From positions 62,001 to 126,000 of IMG/VR virus record IMGVR_UViG_3300042939_000736: DNA of 64,000 nucleotides. One strand, 5' to 3'. The notes under the pieces are model-generated. The model saw only the letters and a list, made by a program, of their open reading frames with translations, ran no database searches and was not told where the DNA came from. The position numbers and the translations under genes were made by a program. The DNA is from a virus. Positions 16,967 through 25,677 of this stretch are shown piece by piece (position 1 is the first letter of the stretch; each line of letters starts with the position of its first letter).

Positions 16967-17455
16967 ATGGCTGATCTTTTAATGAAAATGCCGATACCGT
17001 ATGAACCAAAAAAACAGAATAGGTTTATTCTACGGTTTCCAACTGATTTAGGAATTAATGAATGGTTTGTACAAACCGCATCAAGACCTAAAATAACTAT
17101 TACATCAAACACAATCAAATTTTTGAACACTGAAACATACGTAGCGGGTTCTTTTAACTGGGGTGATATAAGTGTAAAAATGTTAGACCCTATTGGACCA
17201 TCAAATGCTCAGGCGGTTATGGAATGGGTACGATTAGTTGCCGAATCAGTTACAGGTCGTATGGGTTACGCCGCGGGTTATAAAAGAAACGTTGACTTGG
17301 AAATGTTAGACCCAACAGGTGTTGTTATCGAAAGATGGATATTAGTTAATGCATTTCCAATAAGTGCTGACTTTGGTTCAGTCGGATACGGAACTGATAG
17401 TCCTACTGAAATTACAATGAACCTAAAAATGGACAGAGCAATTTTAGTTTATTAA
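16967..17455 (+). CDS. 19: Tail tube protein (T4 gp19-like)
   Basis: A 162-residue protein, the same size as T4 gp19 (163). The N-terminus YEPKKQNRFILRFPTD is the classical tube-protein opening; then KITITSNTIKFLNTETYVAG, GDISVKMLDPIGPSNAQAV and GYKRNVDLEMLDPTGVVIE show the paired beta sheets of the tube subunit with the loop that contacts the next ring. It polymerises as hexameric rings on the baseplate, inside the sheath. It is followed by a terminator (17483-17520), which would give it high independent expression. Confidence 0.92.
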   Translation: MADLLMKMPIPYEPKKQNRFILRFPTDLGINEWFVQTASRPKITITSNTIKFLNTETYVAGSFNWGDISVKMLDPIGPSNAQAVMEWVRLVAESVTGRMGYAAGYKRNVDLEMLDPTGVVIERWILVNAFPISADFGSVGYGTDSPTEITMNLKMDRAILVY

Positions 17456-17482
17456 AATCTAAAATTTAATTTCCAAAATATC

Positions 17483-17520
17483 AAATCCATATTGTCAAGT
17501 ACAGTATGGATTTTTATTTA
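17483..17520 (+). terminator. Intrinsic terminator after the tube gene
   Basis: Stem AAATCCATA/TATGGATTT (17483-17491 with 17505-17513) and a T-rich 3' side. It lies between the abundant tube gene and the chaperone gene. Confidence 0.8.
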
Positions 17521-17558
17521 CTATCAAACAATTAGAATTATTTTTATAGAAAAAAAAT

Positions 17559-18314
17559 ATGGAAAACGAAATACTTTACGGTCAAATGAATTTTACATTA
17601 CCACACGATGTGGTAGAATTACCATCTAAAGGTCTTTATTATAAAAGTAAAAAATCAAGTATTAAGGTAGGTTACTTAAATGCCGCAGATGAAGATATTT
17701 TATCATCAGGTATTAAAAACAATAATTTGTTAATTACCCTTTTAAGAAACAAAATTTATGAACCTGATTTGAAACCAGAAGAATTATTGGATGGTGATAT
17801 TGAAGCGATTTTAATTTTTTTAAGAAACACATCTTTTGGCCCTGAATATACTTTGAATTTGACGGACCCATTAACAGGTAATTTATTTCAACACACTTTT
17901 ATTTTGGACGAAATAAATTTTAAAAGTCCAAAAAATAAACCAAATGATGATGGAACATTTACTGCCATTTTACCTAGAAGTAATGCTAACGTAAAATTAA
18001 AACTGTTAAACTTGGGTGATAAAAGTAAGATAACAAATCAAGAATCAAGTTACCCAAAAGGTAGAGTTGCTCCTACTACATTGTGGACTTTACAAGAACA
18101 AATTGTTGAATTAAATGGGGATACCGACAAAGGTAAAATTATTGAATTTGTTCAGAATATGCCGATAATGGATTCCAAGTATATCAAAAAATTTATTTCA
18201 GAAAACGAACCTGGTTTAGACTTAAAAGTAAATGCAATAGCCCCGTCAGGAGAAAACGTGTCGACCTCGATAACGTTTGGGGTTGAATTTTTTCGCCCTT
18301 TCTTCGACATATAA
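17559..18314 (+). CDS. Tail assembly chaperone / hub assembly protein (gp26-like), frame-0 product
   Basis: A 251-residue protein lying between the tube and tape-measure genes, the usual place of tail assembly chaperones. The opening VVELPSKGLYYKSKKSSI and the following LNAADEDILSS resemble the LPSKG-type family of phage proteins related to T4 gp26 and to tail chaperones of large myophages. A helical segment (LLDGDIEAILIFLRN) follows. Frame 0 stops at 18312 just after a T6 run, and an overlapping coding frame continues for about 50 codons to 18450 (see next entry). Two products, one extended at the C-terminus, are therefore expected, as in many tail chaperones. Chaperone function is inferred from position and from the frameshift architecture. 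Confidence 0.7.
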   Translation: MENEILYGQMNFTLPHDVVELPSKGLYYKSKKSSIKVGYLNAADEDILSSGIKNNNLLITLLRNKIYEPDLKPEELLDGDIEAILIFLRNTSFGPEYTLNLTDPLTGNLFQHTFILDEINFKSPKNKPNDDGTFTAILPRSNANVKLKLLNLGDKSKITNQESSYPKGRVAPTTLWTLQEQIVELNGDTDKGKIIEFVQNMPIMDSKYIKKFISENEPGLDLKVNAIAPSGENVSTSITFGVEFFRPFFDI

Positions 18315-18450
18315 ACAATATATAATTGATCAATATATATTTCTTGCTAAATTTTTAAGAATACCATATTCGGATTTTTGGAAAATACCTACATACCAAA
18401 GAAACTACATAATCGATAAGGTCATTGAAATGAACAACCCAAAACAATAA
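18295..18450 (+). CDS. Frameshifted extension of the tail chaperone (+1 / -2 frame)
   Basis: The frame offset by +1 from the chaperone gene is open from 18274 to the TAA at 18448-18450 and encodes a well-formed protein end: FLRIPYSDFWKIPTYQ, then RNYIIDKVIEMN. It has no ATG until near its end, so it is probably reached by ribosomal frameshifting. At 18288-18296 the sequence GAA TTT TTT CGC offers a slip: tRNA-Phe could move +1 from TTT to TTC before a rare-looking CGC, or -2 on the T6 run; both give the same frame. The fused product would be about 296 residues. A sequencing error is the alternative. Confidence 0.65.
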   Translation, partial: ALSSTYKQYIIDQYIFLAKFLRIPYSDFWKIPTYQRNYIIDKVIEMNNPKQ

Positions 18451-18456
18451 AATAGG

Positions 18457-18464
18457 TATTTATT
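18457..18464 (+). promoter_or_regulatory. Putative late promoter core of the tape measure gene
   Basis: GGTATTTATTATTAAAA with TATTTATT 14 nt before the ATG at 18479 and 6 nt after the stop of the frameshift extension. Confidence 0.5.
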
Positions 18465-18478
18465 ATTAAAAAAGAATT

Positions 18479-20473
18479 ATGGTTGTATCAGGAACAACTT
18501 TTGGTACAGATACTCTTAAAAACGTATCTGAAGCTTTAAAAAAGAATATCACCGGTATTCAAGCAATGGTTGAAGACATAGACAAACAGTTTTCAACGCT
18601 AGCAAAAACTATAGGGGCAGGAAGGGAACAGGCGTTTTTACTAAAACAAACACTTACAGAAGGTCTTACAGAAATAACAAGATTAGGAGGTAGTGTTGCT
18701 GATATAGTAAAACAACAAGAAGCTCTTTTTGCTACATTTGGAACACAACTAGTTCTTAATAAGAATGCAACAGATGAATTGTTTGCGACAACACAGGCAA
18801 CTGGTATAGAATCAAAAGACTTATTTACAAGTTACGCTAATCTAGGAAAATCAATTTACGAAGCTAATTCTGAAATGGCATCAATAATGGAAAATGCTAA
18901 CCTAATTGGTGTTAACGCAAAAGAAGTTGCAAAGTCGGTTAATGCTAACATGTCGGCACTTTCTAAAATTAACTTTAAAGATGGTGTCATGGGATTAGCC
19001 GACATGGCAGCTAAATCCGCGATGTTACGTGTAGATATGTCTACAGCACTTAAATCTGCTGAAGATTTATACAAACCAGAAAAGGCACAGTCATTTGTCA
19101 ATACTTTACAACGATTGGGGGCAACAGGATCTTCAGAATTAATGAACGTTGAAAGAGTCAGATTTTTAGCAAGAAATGAACCGGCAAAGTTACAAGAAGA
19201 AATTGCTAAGATGGCATCTAAATTTGTTGACGAAACGGGTAAAATGTCTGCAATTGGAATGGACTTCTTAAAGGAAATTGCTTCTGAGTCGGGTTACAGT
19301 GCGGATGAGTTATCAAAAATGGGTATATCAATGTCTCAGTTGAAAGACAAACAAGATCTTATCAATCAAACCGGACTACAATTAACCGATCCAAAAGAAA
19401 TGGAAAAACTTACCAATTTACTTACAAAAGGTAAAGATGGTAAATTTGAAGTAACTTATGAACAAGATGGTCAACAGGTAACAAAGGCTCTTGAAGATAT
19501 GAATTCTTACGAGAGAGATCAACTTCAGAAATTTCTTCAGTCACAAAATGATCAAATTAAAAATACATTCCAAGCAAAACCAGGTGAAGACAAAAATTTA
19601 GTAAAACTTATAGAGCAACAGATGGATGTAAATACAAAATTTACACAAGCCATAAAAGCTTTAGAAACTGTAATACCATCACAAATTGCAGGTTCAAAGA
19701 CCGGAGAAAAAATGATACAAAGTATCATCGACAACACAAATAAACTTTCAACCACTGCACTTACAAAATTAGATGAGTTAAGCGATGAAGCGGGAAAGGC
19801 CGTAGACATGAAAATCAAAATAATAGAAAGTGCGGTAGACGCTATGAAACCAACACTCCAAACAGTTGTTGATACTATGGAAACTTTAGCTACCAATACC
19901 ATGCCAAGTCTTACAAGCGCAGCAAACAGATTTACAACAGCTCTTGGTAACGTGGGGACCTTTTTGACCAATACTTTTAAATTAGATGACTTTGTGAGTT
20001 TACCAGGGAACGACAGATTAATCATGGGTCCTGAAGGTTCTATAGGTAGAATAAATAGTAATGATACAATAATATCATCAACTGATGGACCAAAAACTGA
20101 AGAAGAAGTTGCTAAAATGATGGAATTAATTAAATCACCACAAACACCATTAGTTTCTTCGCCAATAGAAACAAAACCAATCTTAACTTCAGAAAATTTG
20201 GGAACTAAATCTATGATGGAAATAGAAAGAGAAAAGGCCTTGACGGATATAATGATGTCTCAAACTCCCAAAACAAGTGAAACACCAACAGAAATTAAAA
20301 CCACAAATGATATCAATCATAAATTAGACATTGTTGTTGATCTAAAAAACGTACCAACTAACATCAATCAAAATGAATTGAAAGGGGTTATTGAAAACGT
20401 TGTGTTGAAACCTGAATTTGTTAATAACATCAAAATGGGATTAGAAAAAATTAAAGGTGTTAATTACTATTAA
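18479..20473 (+). CDS. Tail tape measure protein
   Basis: A 664-residue, largely helical protein. Two parts can be seen: a long N-terminal helical region (residues 1-450) with the pattern of tape measure proteins (AREQAFLLKQTLTEGLTEIT, repeated Ala/Leu/Lys heptads, LADMAAKSAMLRVDMSTALK) and a C-terminal region with a Gly/Pro linker (about 500-600) before a short beta tail. The position after tube and chaperone genes and before the hub and baseplate genes supports the call. It fixes tail length and lies inside the tube before DNA passage. At 664 residues it would specify a tail of about 100 nm at the usual ratio of about 1.5 angstrom per residue, which is an estimate only. Confidence 0.8.
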   Translation: MVVSGTTFGTDTLKNVSEALKKNITGIQAMVEDIDKQFSTLAKTIGAGREQAFLLKQTLTEGLTEITRLGGSVADIVKQQEALFATFGTQLVLNKNATDELFATTQATGIESKDLFTSYANLGKSIYEANSEMASIMENANLIGVNAKEVAKSVNANMSALSKINFKDGVMGLADMAAKSAMLRVDMSTALKSAEDLYKPEKAQSFVNTLQRLGATGSSELMNVERVRFLARNEPAKLQEEIAKMASKFVDETGKMSAIGMDFLKEIASESGYSADELSKMGISMSQLKDKQDLINQTGLQLTDPKEMEKLTNLLTKGKDGKFEVTYEQDGQQVTKALEDMNSYERDQLQKFLQSQNDQIKNTFQAKPGEDKNLVKLIEQQMDVNTKFTQAIKALETVIPSQIAGSKTGEKMIQSIIDNTNKLSTTALTKLDELSDEAGKAVDMKIKIIESAVDAMKPTLQTVVDTMETLATNTMPSLTSAANRFTTALGNVGTFLTNTFKLDDFVSLPGNDRLIMGPEGSIGRINSNDTIISSTDGPKTEEEVAKMMELIKSPQTPLVSSPIETKPILTSENLGTKSMMEIEREKALTDIMMSQTPKTSETPTEIKTTNDINHKLDIVVDLKNVPTNINQNELKGVIENVVLKPEFVNNIKMGLEKIKGVNYY

Positions 20474-20491
20474 AAAAACATTCCTAAAATC

Positions 20492-20499
20492 TATTTATT
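20492..20499 (+). promoter_or_regulatory. Putative late promoter core
   Basis: CTATTTATTAATAAAA, with TATTTATT 14 nt before the ATG at 20514. Drives the 11.6-kb baseplate block to 32074. Confidence 0.5.
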
Positions 20500-20513
20500 A
20501 ATAAAATTGAATA

Positions 20514-23500
20514 ATGCCTGAAACAAGTTTAAGTTTTCAAAATAGTGCAACTTTTAGGGATAAGTTAATTGCAAAAACATTACCCCCATATAATGTGTCA
20601 GGTTTTTATAGTGCTCCTTTGGGTCCTGTTAATTATGAAAAAACCCTATCTGAAATCCCGAACATAAATTCACCTAATATTGGTTCCACTAATGAAGCTG
20701 ATAATTTTTATGTTTTAAATAAGTACGGACCTAACGGTGGATTTGTAAATGTTATTGGTACACAACAAGATCCGATTATATCTTCATCAAATGATGGTGA
20801 ATACAATCCATCAAGTACCAATCTTGACATTGTTAATGAATTTTTCATTGATAGTGCATATAACAAAAACAAGTACGGACCGGTTGGGGGATTCAACGAA
20901 ATGTTTGATGTTACGGAATATACTGTGGCAAATCAAGTACACCAACCTTATTTTGACCCAATATTTTTTACACCATCAAACTACGATGCTTATTCTTTAT
21001 ATACACAAAACAATCCTGTAGGAAGTGACGGTTCCTTATCAAGTGATTCATATTTAGCAAGACTTTCTGCCACTAAACTTTCTACTAATTTTGATGCAAG
21101 CTCTGCAGCAGAACAAGAAAGACAACTTTTTAGAGAAACTAATACAAATTTAACTTCACCTTCGGCTTTAGCCGGTAGTGGTTTTGGAGGAAGTAGAGAT
21201 TATCGAATTACAGTTACTGATAGTAATGTTAGTTTCTTAGATAGATTAAGAGGGGACTTTAGTCCTTCATCACCTTTAGAAGGACCTTTGTTTATCGATG
21301 AAGATACAAATAGAAATCCTACAACAGGAAATCAAATCGCAAACGTTTTACAAAATACTGCCGCAGGTTCGTTTAATTTGTTAGCAGACGGCTCGAGTAG
21401 ATTCTTACAACCATCAAAGGCTCTATTAAGTCAAACAGGGGCTGGACAAATTTCTACACTTTATGCATTGTTAAACAAAAACCAATTTAGACCATCTTAC
21501 CAAATAGGGGGATTAGGAAACGTTGCAATAGCAGGTGTTAACACTATTTTAAGAAGTGTTGGTGCAGAAATTACAGGGGGTTATTATTTAGGATCTGACG
21601 CAAACAACCCTGAATTTATAACATCTCCTGTGAACGCTGTTCCTGTAAATTCACTTGGAAAACTTACAAATGCTATAGTTTTTGGACCGGATGAAATGGG
21701 TAACCAATATGAAGGTATTGGAATGGAACAGGCAAAATTTGGATTGAATGGATTTGCAACAGAAAACGGCGGAAAACCTGACGGTGGTTTTGTTTGGACA
21801 TCACCAAGATTCAAAGACAACGCTGGATTCAAAGTAAAACAGGGAGGAGATGCGGTATCAGTTGACGATGACTTCAACCAAATCAGTACATCTTACCTAT
21901 TCAACGAATCAACTAATTTTGGACTTAAACAAGGTTCAATACTTGATAATACACAAAGATTAGTAAATTCTGCTGACAACCTATTCGGAAAAAGAAGATT
22001 AAAACACGCCGGAAATGCTATCAATCAAGTCAGTAAAGTATTTCATGACGGTTACCGTGAAATAACCAAAGGTTCAAAAATAATGTCATACTTGGATAAT
22101 TCTACTGGTGAAGAAGCTGGTATTGAATACTGTAGAGTTTTTACAAAAGACACACCATACTACACATTTAATGACTTACAAAAGTCGGAAGGTATGACAA
22201 CTCAAAATAGAAGATTTTCATATTCTGTTTTAGATAGTACATACAATCTTAATATTGCACCTATCAAAGGAATTGGGTCGACAAATGTTACGTCTAAGGG
22301 TGCAAAAAAATACATGATATCAATTGAAAACTTGGCGTGGAGAACTTCTGATAGACCAGGATACACCGTAGATGAACTTCCCCTTTGTGAAAGGGGACCA
22401 AACGGTGGTAGAATAATGTGGTTTCCACCATATGATGTTGAATTCAGTGATGGAAGTACTGCAAATTTTGATGAAGTTCCTTTTTTAGGTCGACCTGAAC
22501 CTGTTTATTCTTATAAAAATACAACAAGAGCAGGAAAACTAGGTTTCAAAATTGTTGTTGACCACCCATCGATCATTAATTTAATTGCAAACAAACAATT
22601 AGAAAAATTAGGAAAAGAAAAATTTGATCAAGTAGTTAAGTCCTTTATTGCGGGTTGTACTAAATACGACTTGTATGAATTAGCGGCTAAATTTAACACA
22701 CTTCCATTAAGAGAATTGGAAATGTACCAAAACTTACTTAATGACCCAAGGTTAACACCGGAAGAACTAGCACAAATCCAAAATGAAATTCCTGCGGAAA
22801 ATACTTCATCTGAAAACGCTTCGACTATTGGTAATACACCTGAAGAAGAAAATAATTTTATTACTAGGTATGAAGGTTTAGGATTCTTTTTTGGGCCAAA
22901 TACACAAGATTTTAATTTTCAATCTCAATACAACAGCTATGTTTCGAATGTTGCAACAATTACGGCTAACTGTCCGCCAGCTGTAGAAGTACAAGGAAAT
23001 ACACAGTATGTTTATATTCCTGATGACACAACTTTGTTTATTAATAAAGTTGTTCAAAATAATTTTGATACAATAAATAATGATTTTGTTGAAGGTGTAA
23101 AAAGTATTGTATCAAACAAAAATATTGTTGATATAAAAATAGAAGGAAAAACACAAGAGTATGCCGATTCGGCAAAAAACTTTTTAACTGAAAAACTTAA
23201 ATCTGAAATCGACAACAAAAAACTAACAATACAATCAAGCGGCACTTTAGGTAAAATTACAATAAAGGATTACTCCAATAAAACTAATCCCGTAAACGGT
23301 AGTGATTTTTTAACAACACAAACTATAGTAAGTCCTGCCAATCAACCAACAGTTCCGGCAACATCAATTCCTTATTCCTATCCTAGTTTAGCGGTTAACG
23401 CGGCAATTATAAGTAAAATAACAATTGTTGATGATTTAAGTGCTCAAGACCCAACAGACGCAAACGATATCAATCAAAGTGCGCCCGATCAAGTTAATTC

Positions 23501-25352
23501 ACAAGCGGTTAAACCACAACCACTTACTGACATTCAAGAAAGACTTAAACAAGCGATTGGTAAAAAAATAATAAGAAGATTGTTAACAGAATGTGATTAC
23601 TTCGAATTGTTGAAAGATAGTGATCCTATGGTGTTTGAAACACTTAAAGACAAATTGAAATTTTTTAATCCTGCTTTCCATTCAATAACACCTGAAGGAC
23701 TGAACGCAAGATTGACATTTTTAAATCAGTGTGTAAGACCTGGGCAAACTATACCTGTCATAGGAAGTGATGGTAGACCAAAATATGATGATGCGTTAAA
23801 CACGTCTTTTGGCGCTCCCCCTGTGTTAGTTATTAGGGTTGGGGATTTTTATCATACAAAGGCAATACCAGGAAACTTATCAATAACTTATGAAACACCA
23901 TTCTTTGATATAAACCCTGAAGGTATAGGTATTCAACCTATGATTGCTAAAGTAAGTTTAGATTTGAAATTTATAGGTGGTCATGGTTTATCAAGACCTG
24001 TAGAATCTTTACAAAATGCTTTGTCTTTTAATTTCTACGCAAATACTGAAATGTATGATGAAAGAGCTGAAGAAACTGAATTAAATTATGCCCTACTTGA
24101 TTTGGTAGATAAAGCAATTGAAAATGCAACACAAAATAATGAACAAACAAATGATGGTGGGGAAACAATTGGTACTGTGTTGACTACTGTTAAAAGTGGT
24201 GATACTGAAAGTGGTGATATTGATTATACTAAGATTTACACTCAACTATCTGATCAAACAAAAGAATATATTAATATAAGTACAAACCAATATAGTACTA
24301 TTGTTGATCAAACAAATTTCAGTATGTTACAACTTATTTCTTACGAAAGAAACTACAATTCTGGTTTTACAATTATAAATACCGCAAGCGCGATCGATAC
24401 TAAAATTTACGGTAAACCAAATGATTATGAAAAAAGAATTAATAAATTGAGTAGTAAAATTAAAGAAGATATAGACAATGAAACTAATCCTATAATTAAA
24501 ATTTTTAGAAGTGTTCAGCAAGTAAAAGATCAAGAAAACATAATCAGGGATACTAAAAGAAAGTTAAAGGCGTATGTTGAAAGTGTTGAAAGGGAAATTA
24601 TAAGAGATATGGCACAACCCATAAATACTATTGTTGATAGTGAACAAAACTTGATTAAAGTTTTCAATAAATTGAATGTTGTAACAACCAAAAAATTAGG
24701 TAATGTCCAAACCATTACAGGTATTGACGGAAAAATATTACCTGACGGGAATGTAAAAGTTTATAATTTAACGGGTACCACTTCAGTTTTTGACAAAATG
24801 ATTACTGATTATTTGCAAATTGCAAAAAACCTAAATGATGTTGCAAAACAAAAAAGTGTAAATAAAATTGTCCCGTTACAAAACGAAAAGTTTTATGATA
24901 ATGAAAAATGTTTTCAAACTTGTGTACCCATGACAGAACTACCCGATGATGAAGATAAAAGATTTTATACTTTACTTTCTCAAACATTTACAAATAATGA
25001 TAAATATCAACTTTTATTTATTGAGTTTATTTCTACACCACAGGTAGAACAAATACCAGGGGCTAAGACCGAATTGACAAGTAGGTTTGACGAGTTGAAG
25101 AAAAATTTTGACGAAACATATGGAAGGGATAAAGAAAAAATAAAATCAGATTCTGAAGACCAAGAATTTATTAGATTAAAAGATTTTGTATTGGAGGATA
25201 GTACCGATAGAAGATTATTATATAACACTATACCTTTAAATAACAACGATAGTCTGACCAAAGACAAAAAAACACAAATAAGTCAAATATACAGTCAAAC
25301 AAACTGGAATAACCAAAAAAATACCTTTGATGGTAAAGTAAAATTAAATTGA
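20514..25352 (+). CDS. Giant central baseplate protein, probable tube initiator
   Basis: A 1612-residue protein. A repeated motif KYGPxGGF occurs twice near the N-terminus (residues about 70 and 122). In the middle, near residues 600-700, ENLAWRTSDRPGYT, then a Pro-rich loop and RAGKLGFKIVVDHPSI look like a tube-like domain that could seat on the hub; a second such domain may be at 1120-1180 (PMIAKVSLDLKFIGGHGLSRPV). The C-terminal third is helical. The place between the tape measure and the gp53-like gene is that of gp48/gp54 tube-initiation and baseplate-cap proteins, but at several times their size. One possibility is that one chain replaces several T4 subunits. Functional call is by position and local pattern. 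Confidence 0.55.
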   Translation: MPETSLSFQNSATFRDKLIAKTLPPYNVSGFYSAPLGPVNYEKTLSEIPNINSPNIGSTNEADNFYVLNKYGPNGGFVNVIGTQQDPIISSSNDGEYNPSSTNLDIVNEFFIDSAYNKNKYGPVGGFNEMFDVTEYTVANQVHQPYFDPIFFTPSNYDAYSLYTQNNPVGSDGSLSSDSYLARLSATKLSTNFDASSAAEQERQLFRETNTNLTSPSALAGSGFGGSRDYRITVTDSNVSFLDRLRGDFSPSSPLEGPLFIDEDTNRNPTTGNQIANVLQNTAAGSFNLLADGSSRFLQPSKALLSQTGAGQISTLYALLNKNQFRPSYQIGGLGNVAIAGVNTILRSVGAEITGGYYLGSDANNPEFITSPVNAVPVNSLGKLTNAIVFGPDEMGNQYEGIGMEQAKFGLNGFATENGGKPDGGFVWTSPRFKDNAGFKVKQGGDAVSVDDDFNQISTSYLFNESTNFGLKQGSILDNTQRLVNSADNLFGKRRLKHAGNAINQVSKVFHDGYREITKGSKIMSYLDNSTGEEAGIEYCRVFTKDTPYYTFNDLQKSEGMTTQNRRFSYSVLDSTYNLNIAPIKGIGSTNVTSKGAKKYMISIENLAWRTSDRPGYTVDELPLCERGPNGGRIMWFPPYDVEFSDGSTANFDEVPFLGRPEPVYSYKNTTRAGKLGFKIVVDHPSIINLIANKQLEKLGKEKFDQVVKSFIAGCTKYDLYELAAKFNTLPLRELEMYQNLLNDPRLTPEELAQIQNEIPAENTSSENASTIGNTPEEENNFITRYEGLGFFFGPNTQDFNFQSQYNSYVSNVATITANCPPAVEVQGNTQYVYIPDDTTLFINKVVQNNFDTINNDFVEGVKSIVSNKNIVDIKIEGKTQEYADSAKNFLTEKLKSEIDNKKLTIQSSGTLGKITIKDYSNKTNPVNGSDFLTTQTIVSPANQPTVPATSIPYSYPSLAVNAAIISKITIVDDLSAQDPTDANDINQSAPDQVNSQAVKPQPLTDIQERLKQAIGKKIIRRLLTECDYFELLKDSDPMVFETLKDKLKFFNPAFHSITPEGLNARLTFLNQCVRPGQTIPVIGSDGRPKYDDALNTSFGAPPVLVIRVGDFYHTKAIPGNLSITYETPFFDINPEGIGIQPMIAKVSLDLKFIGGHGLSRPVESLQNALSFNFYANTEMYDERAEETELNYALLDLVDKAIENATQNNEQTNDGGETIGTVLTTVKSGDTESGDIDYTKIYTQLSDQTKEYINISTNQYSTIVDQTNFSMLQLISYERNYNSGFTIINTASAIDTKIYGKPNDYEKRINKLSSKIKEDIDNETNPIIKIFRSVQQVKDQENIIRDTKRKLKAYVESVEREIIRDMAQPINTIVDSEQNLIKVFNKLNVVTTKKLGNVQTITGIDGKILPDGNVKVYNLTGTTSVFDKMITDYLQIAKNLNDVAKQKSVNKIVPLQNEKFYDNEKCFQTCVPMTELPDDEDKRFYTLLSQTFTNNDKYQLLFIEFISTPQVEQIPGAKTELTSRFDELKKNFDETYGRDKEKIKSDSEDQEFIRLKDFVLEDSTDRRLLYNTIPLNNNDSLTKDKKTQISQIYSQTNWNNQKNTFDGKVKLN

Positions 25353-25353
25353 T

Positions 25354-25677
25354 ATGGCTCTACAATACTTCAATAGATACAATCAGTTTTTGGTAAACGG
25401 TGAACAAATTATTGTTCCTTTTGTTAAATTGGATACAAAACCTTCAGATAAGAACTATATTTATAAAGTTGGTCAGTCAAGGTTGGACAAGATTTCCCAA
25501 CAATATTATGGAACTCCTTTTTTTGGCTGGTTAATATTGGCCGCAAATCCACAATTTGGTGGAGAAGAATGGAATATTCCTGATGGATCAATTTTAAAAG
25601 TACCATTTCCTTTGGTTGGTTCTTTACAAGATTATAAAAATGCAATAGAAAATTATTATTTTTATTATGGCGATTGA
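25354..25677 (+). CDS. 53: Baseplate wedge protein with LysM-like fold (T4 gp53-like)
   Basis: A 107-residue protein. The segment DKISQQYYGTPFFGWLILAANP, shortened here as ISQQYYGTPFFGW, is the LysM-type pattern seen in gp53-like baseplate proteins, followed by IPDGSILKVPFP, the second strand of the LysM fold. In T4 gp53 joins wedges around the hub. The start is 1 nt after the stop of the giant protein (25352), and the 3' end overlaps the next gene by 11 nt, so all three are translated together. Confidence 0.75.
   Translation: MALQYFNRYNQFLVNGEQIIVPFVKLDTKPSDKNYIYKVGQSRLDKISQQYYGTPFFGWLILAANPQFGGEEWNIPDGSILKVPFPLVGSLQDYKNAIENYYFYYGD

Noticed and set aside
19552-20025. Minus-strand open frame of 157 codons with hydrophobic segments inside the tape measure gene
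   Set aside because: Helix-rich Lys/Glu/Ala genes give hydrophobic antisense frames; no start signal or motif supports it.
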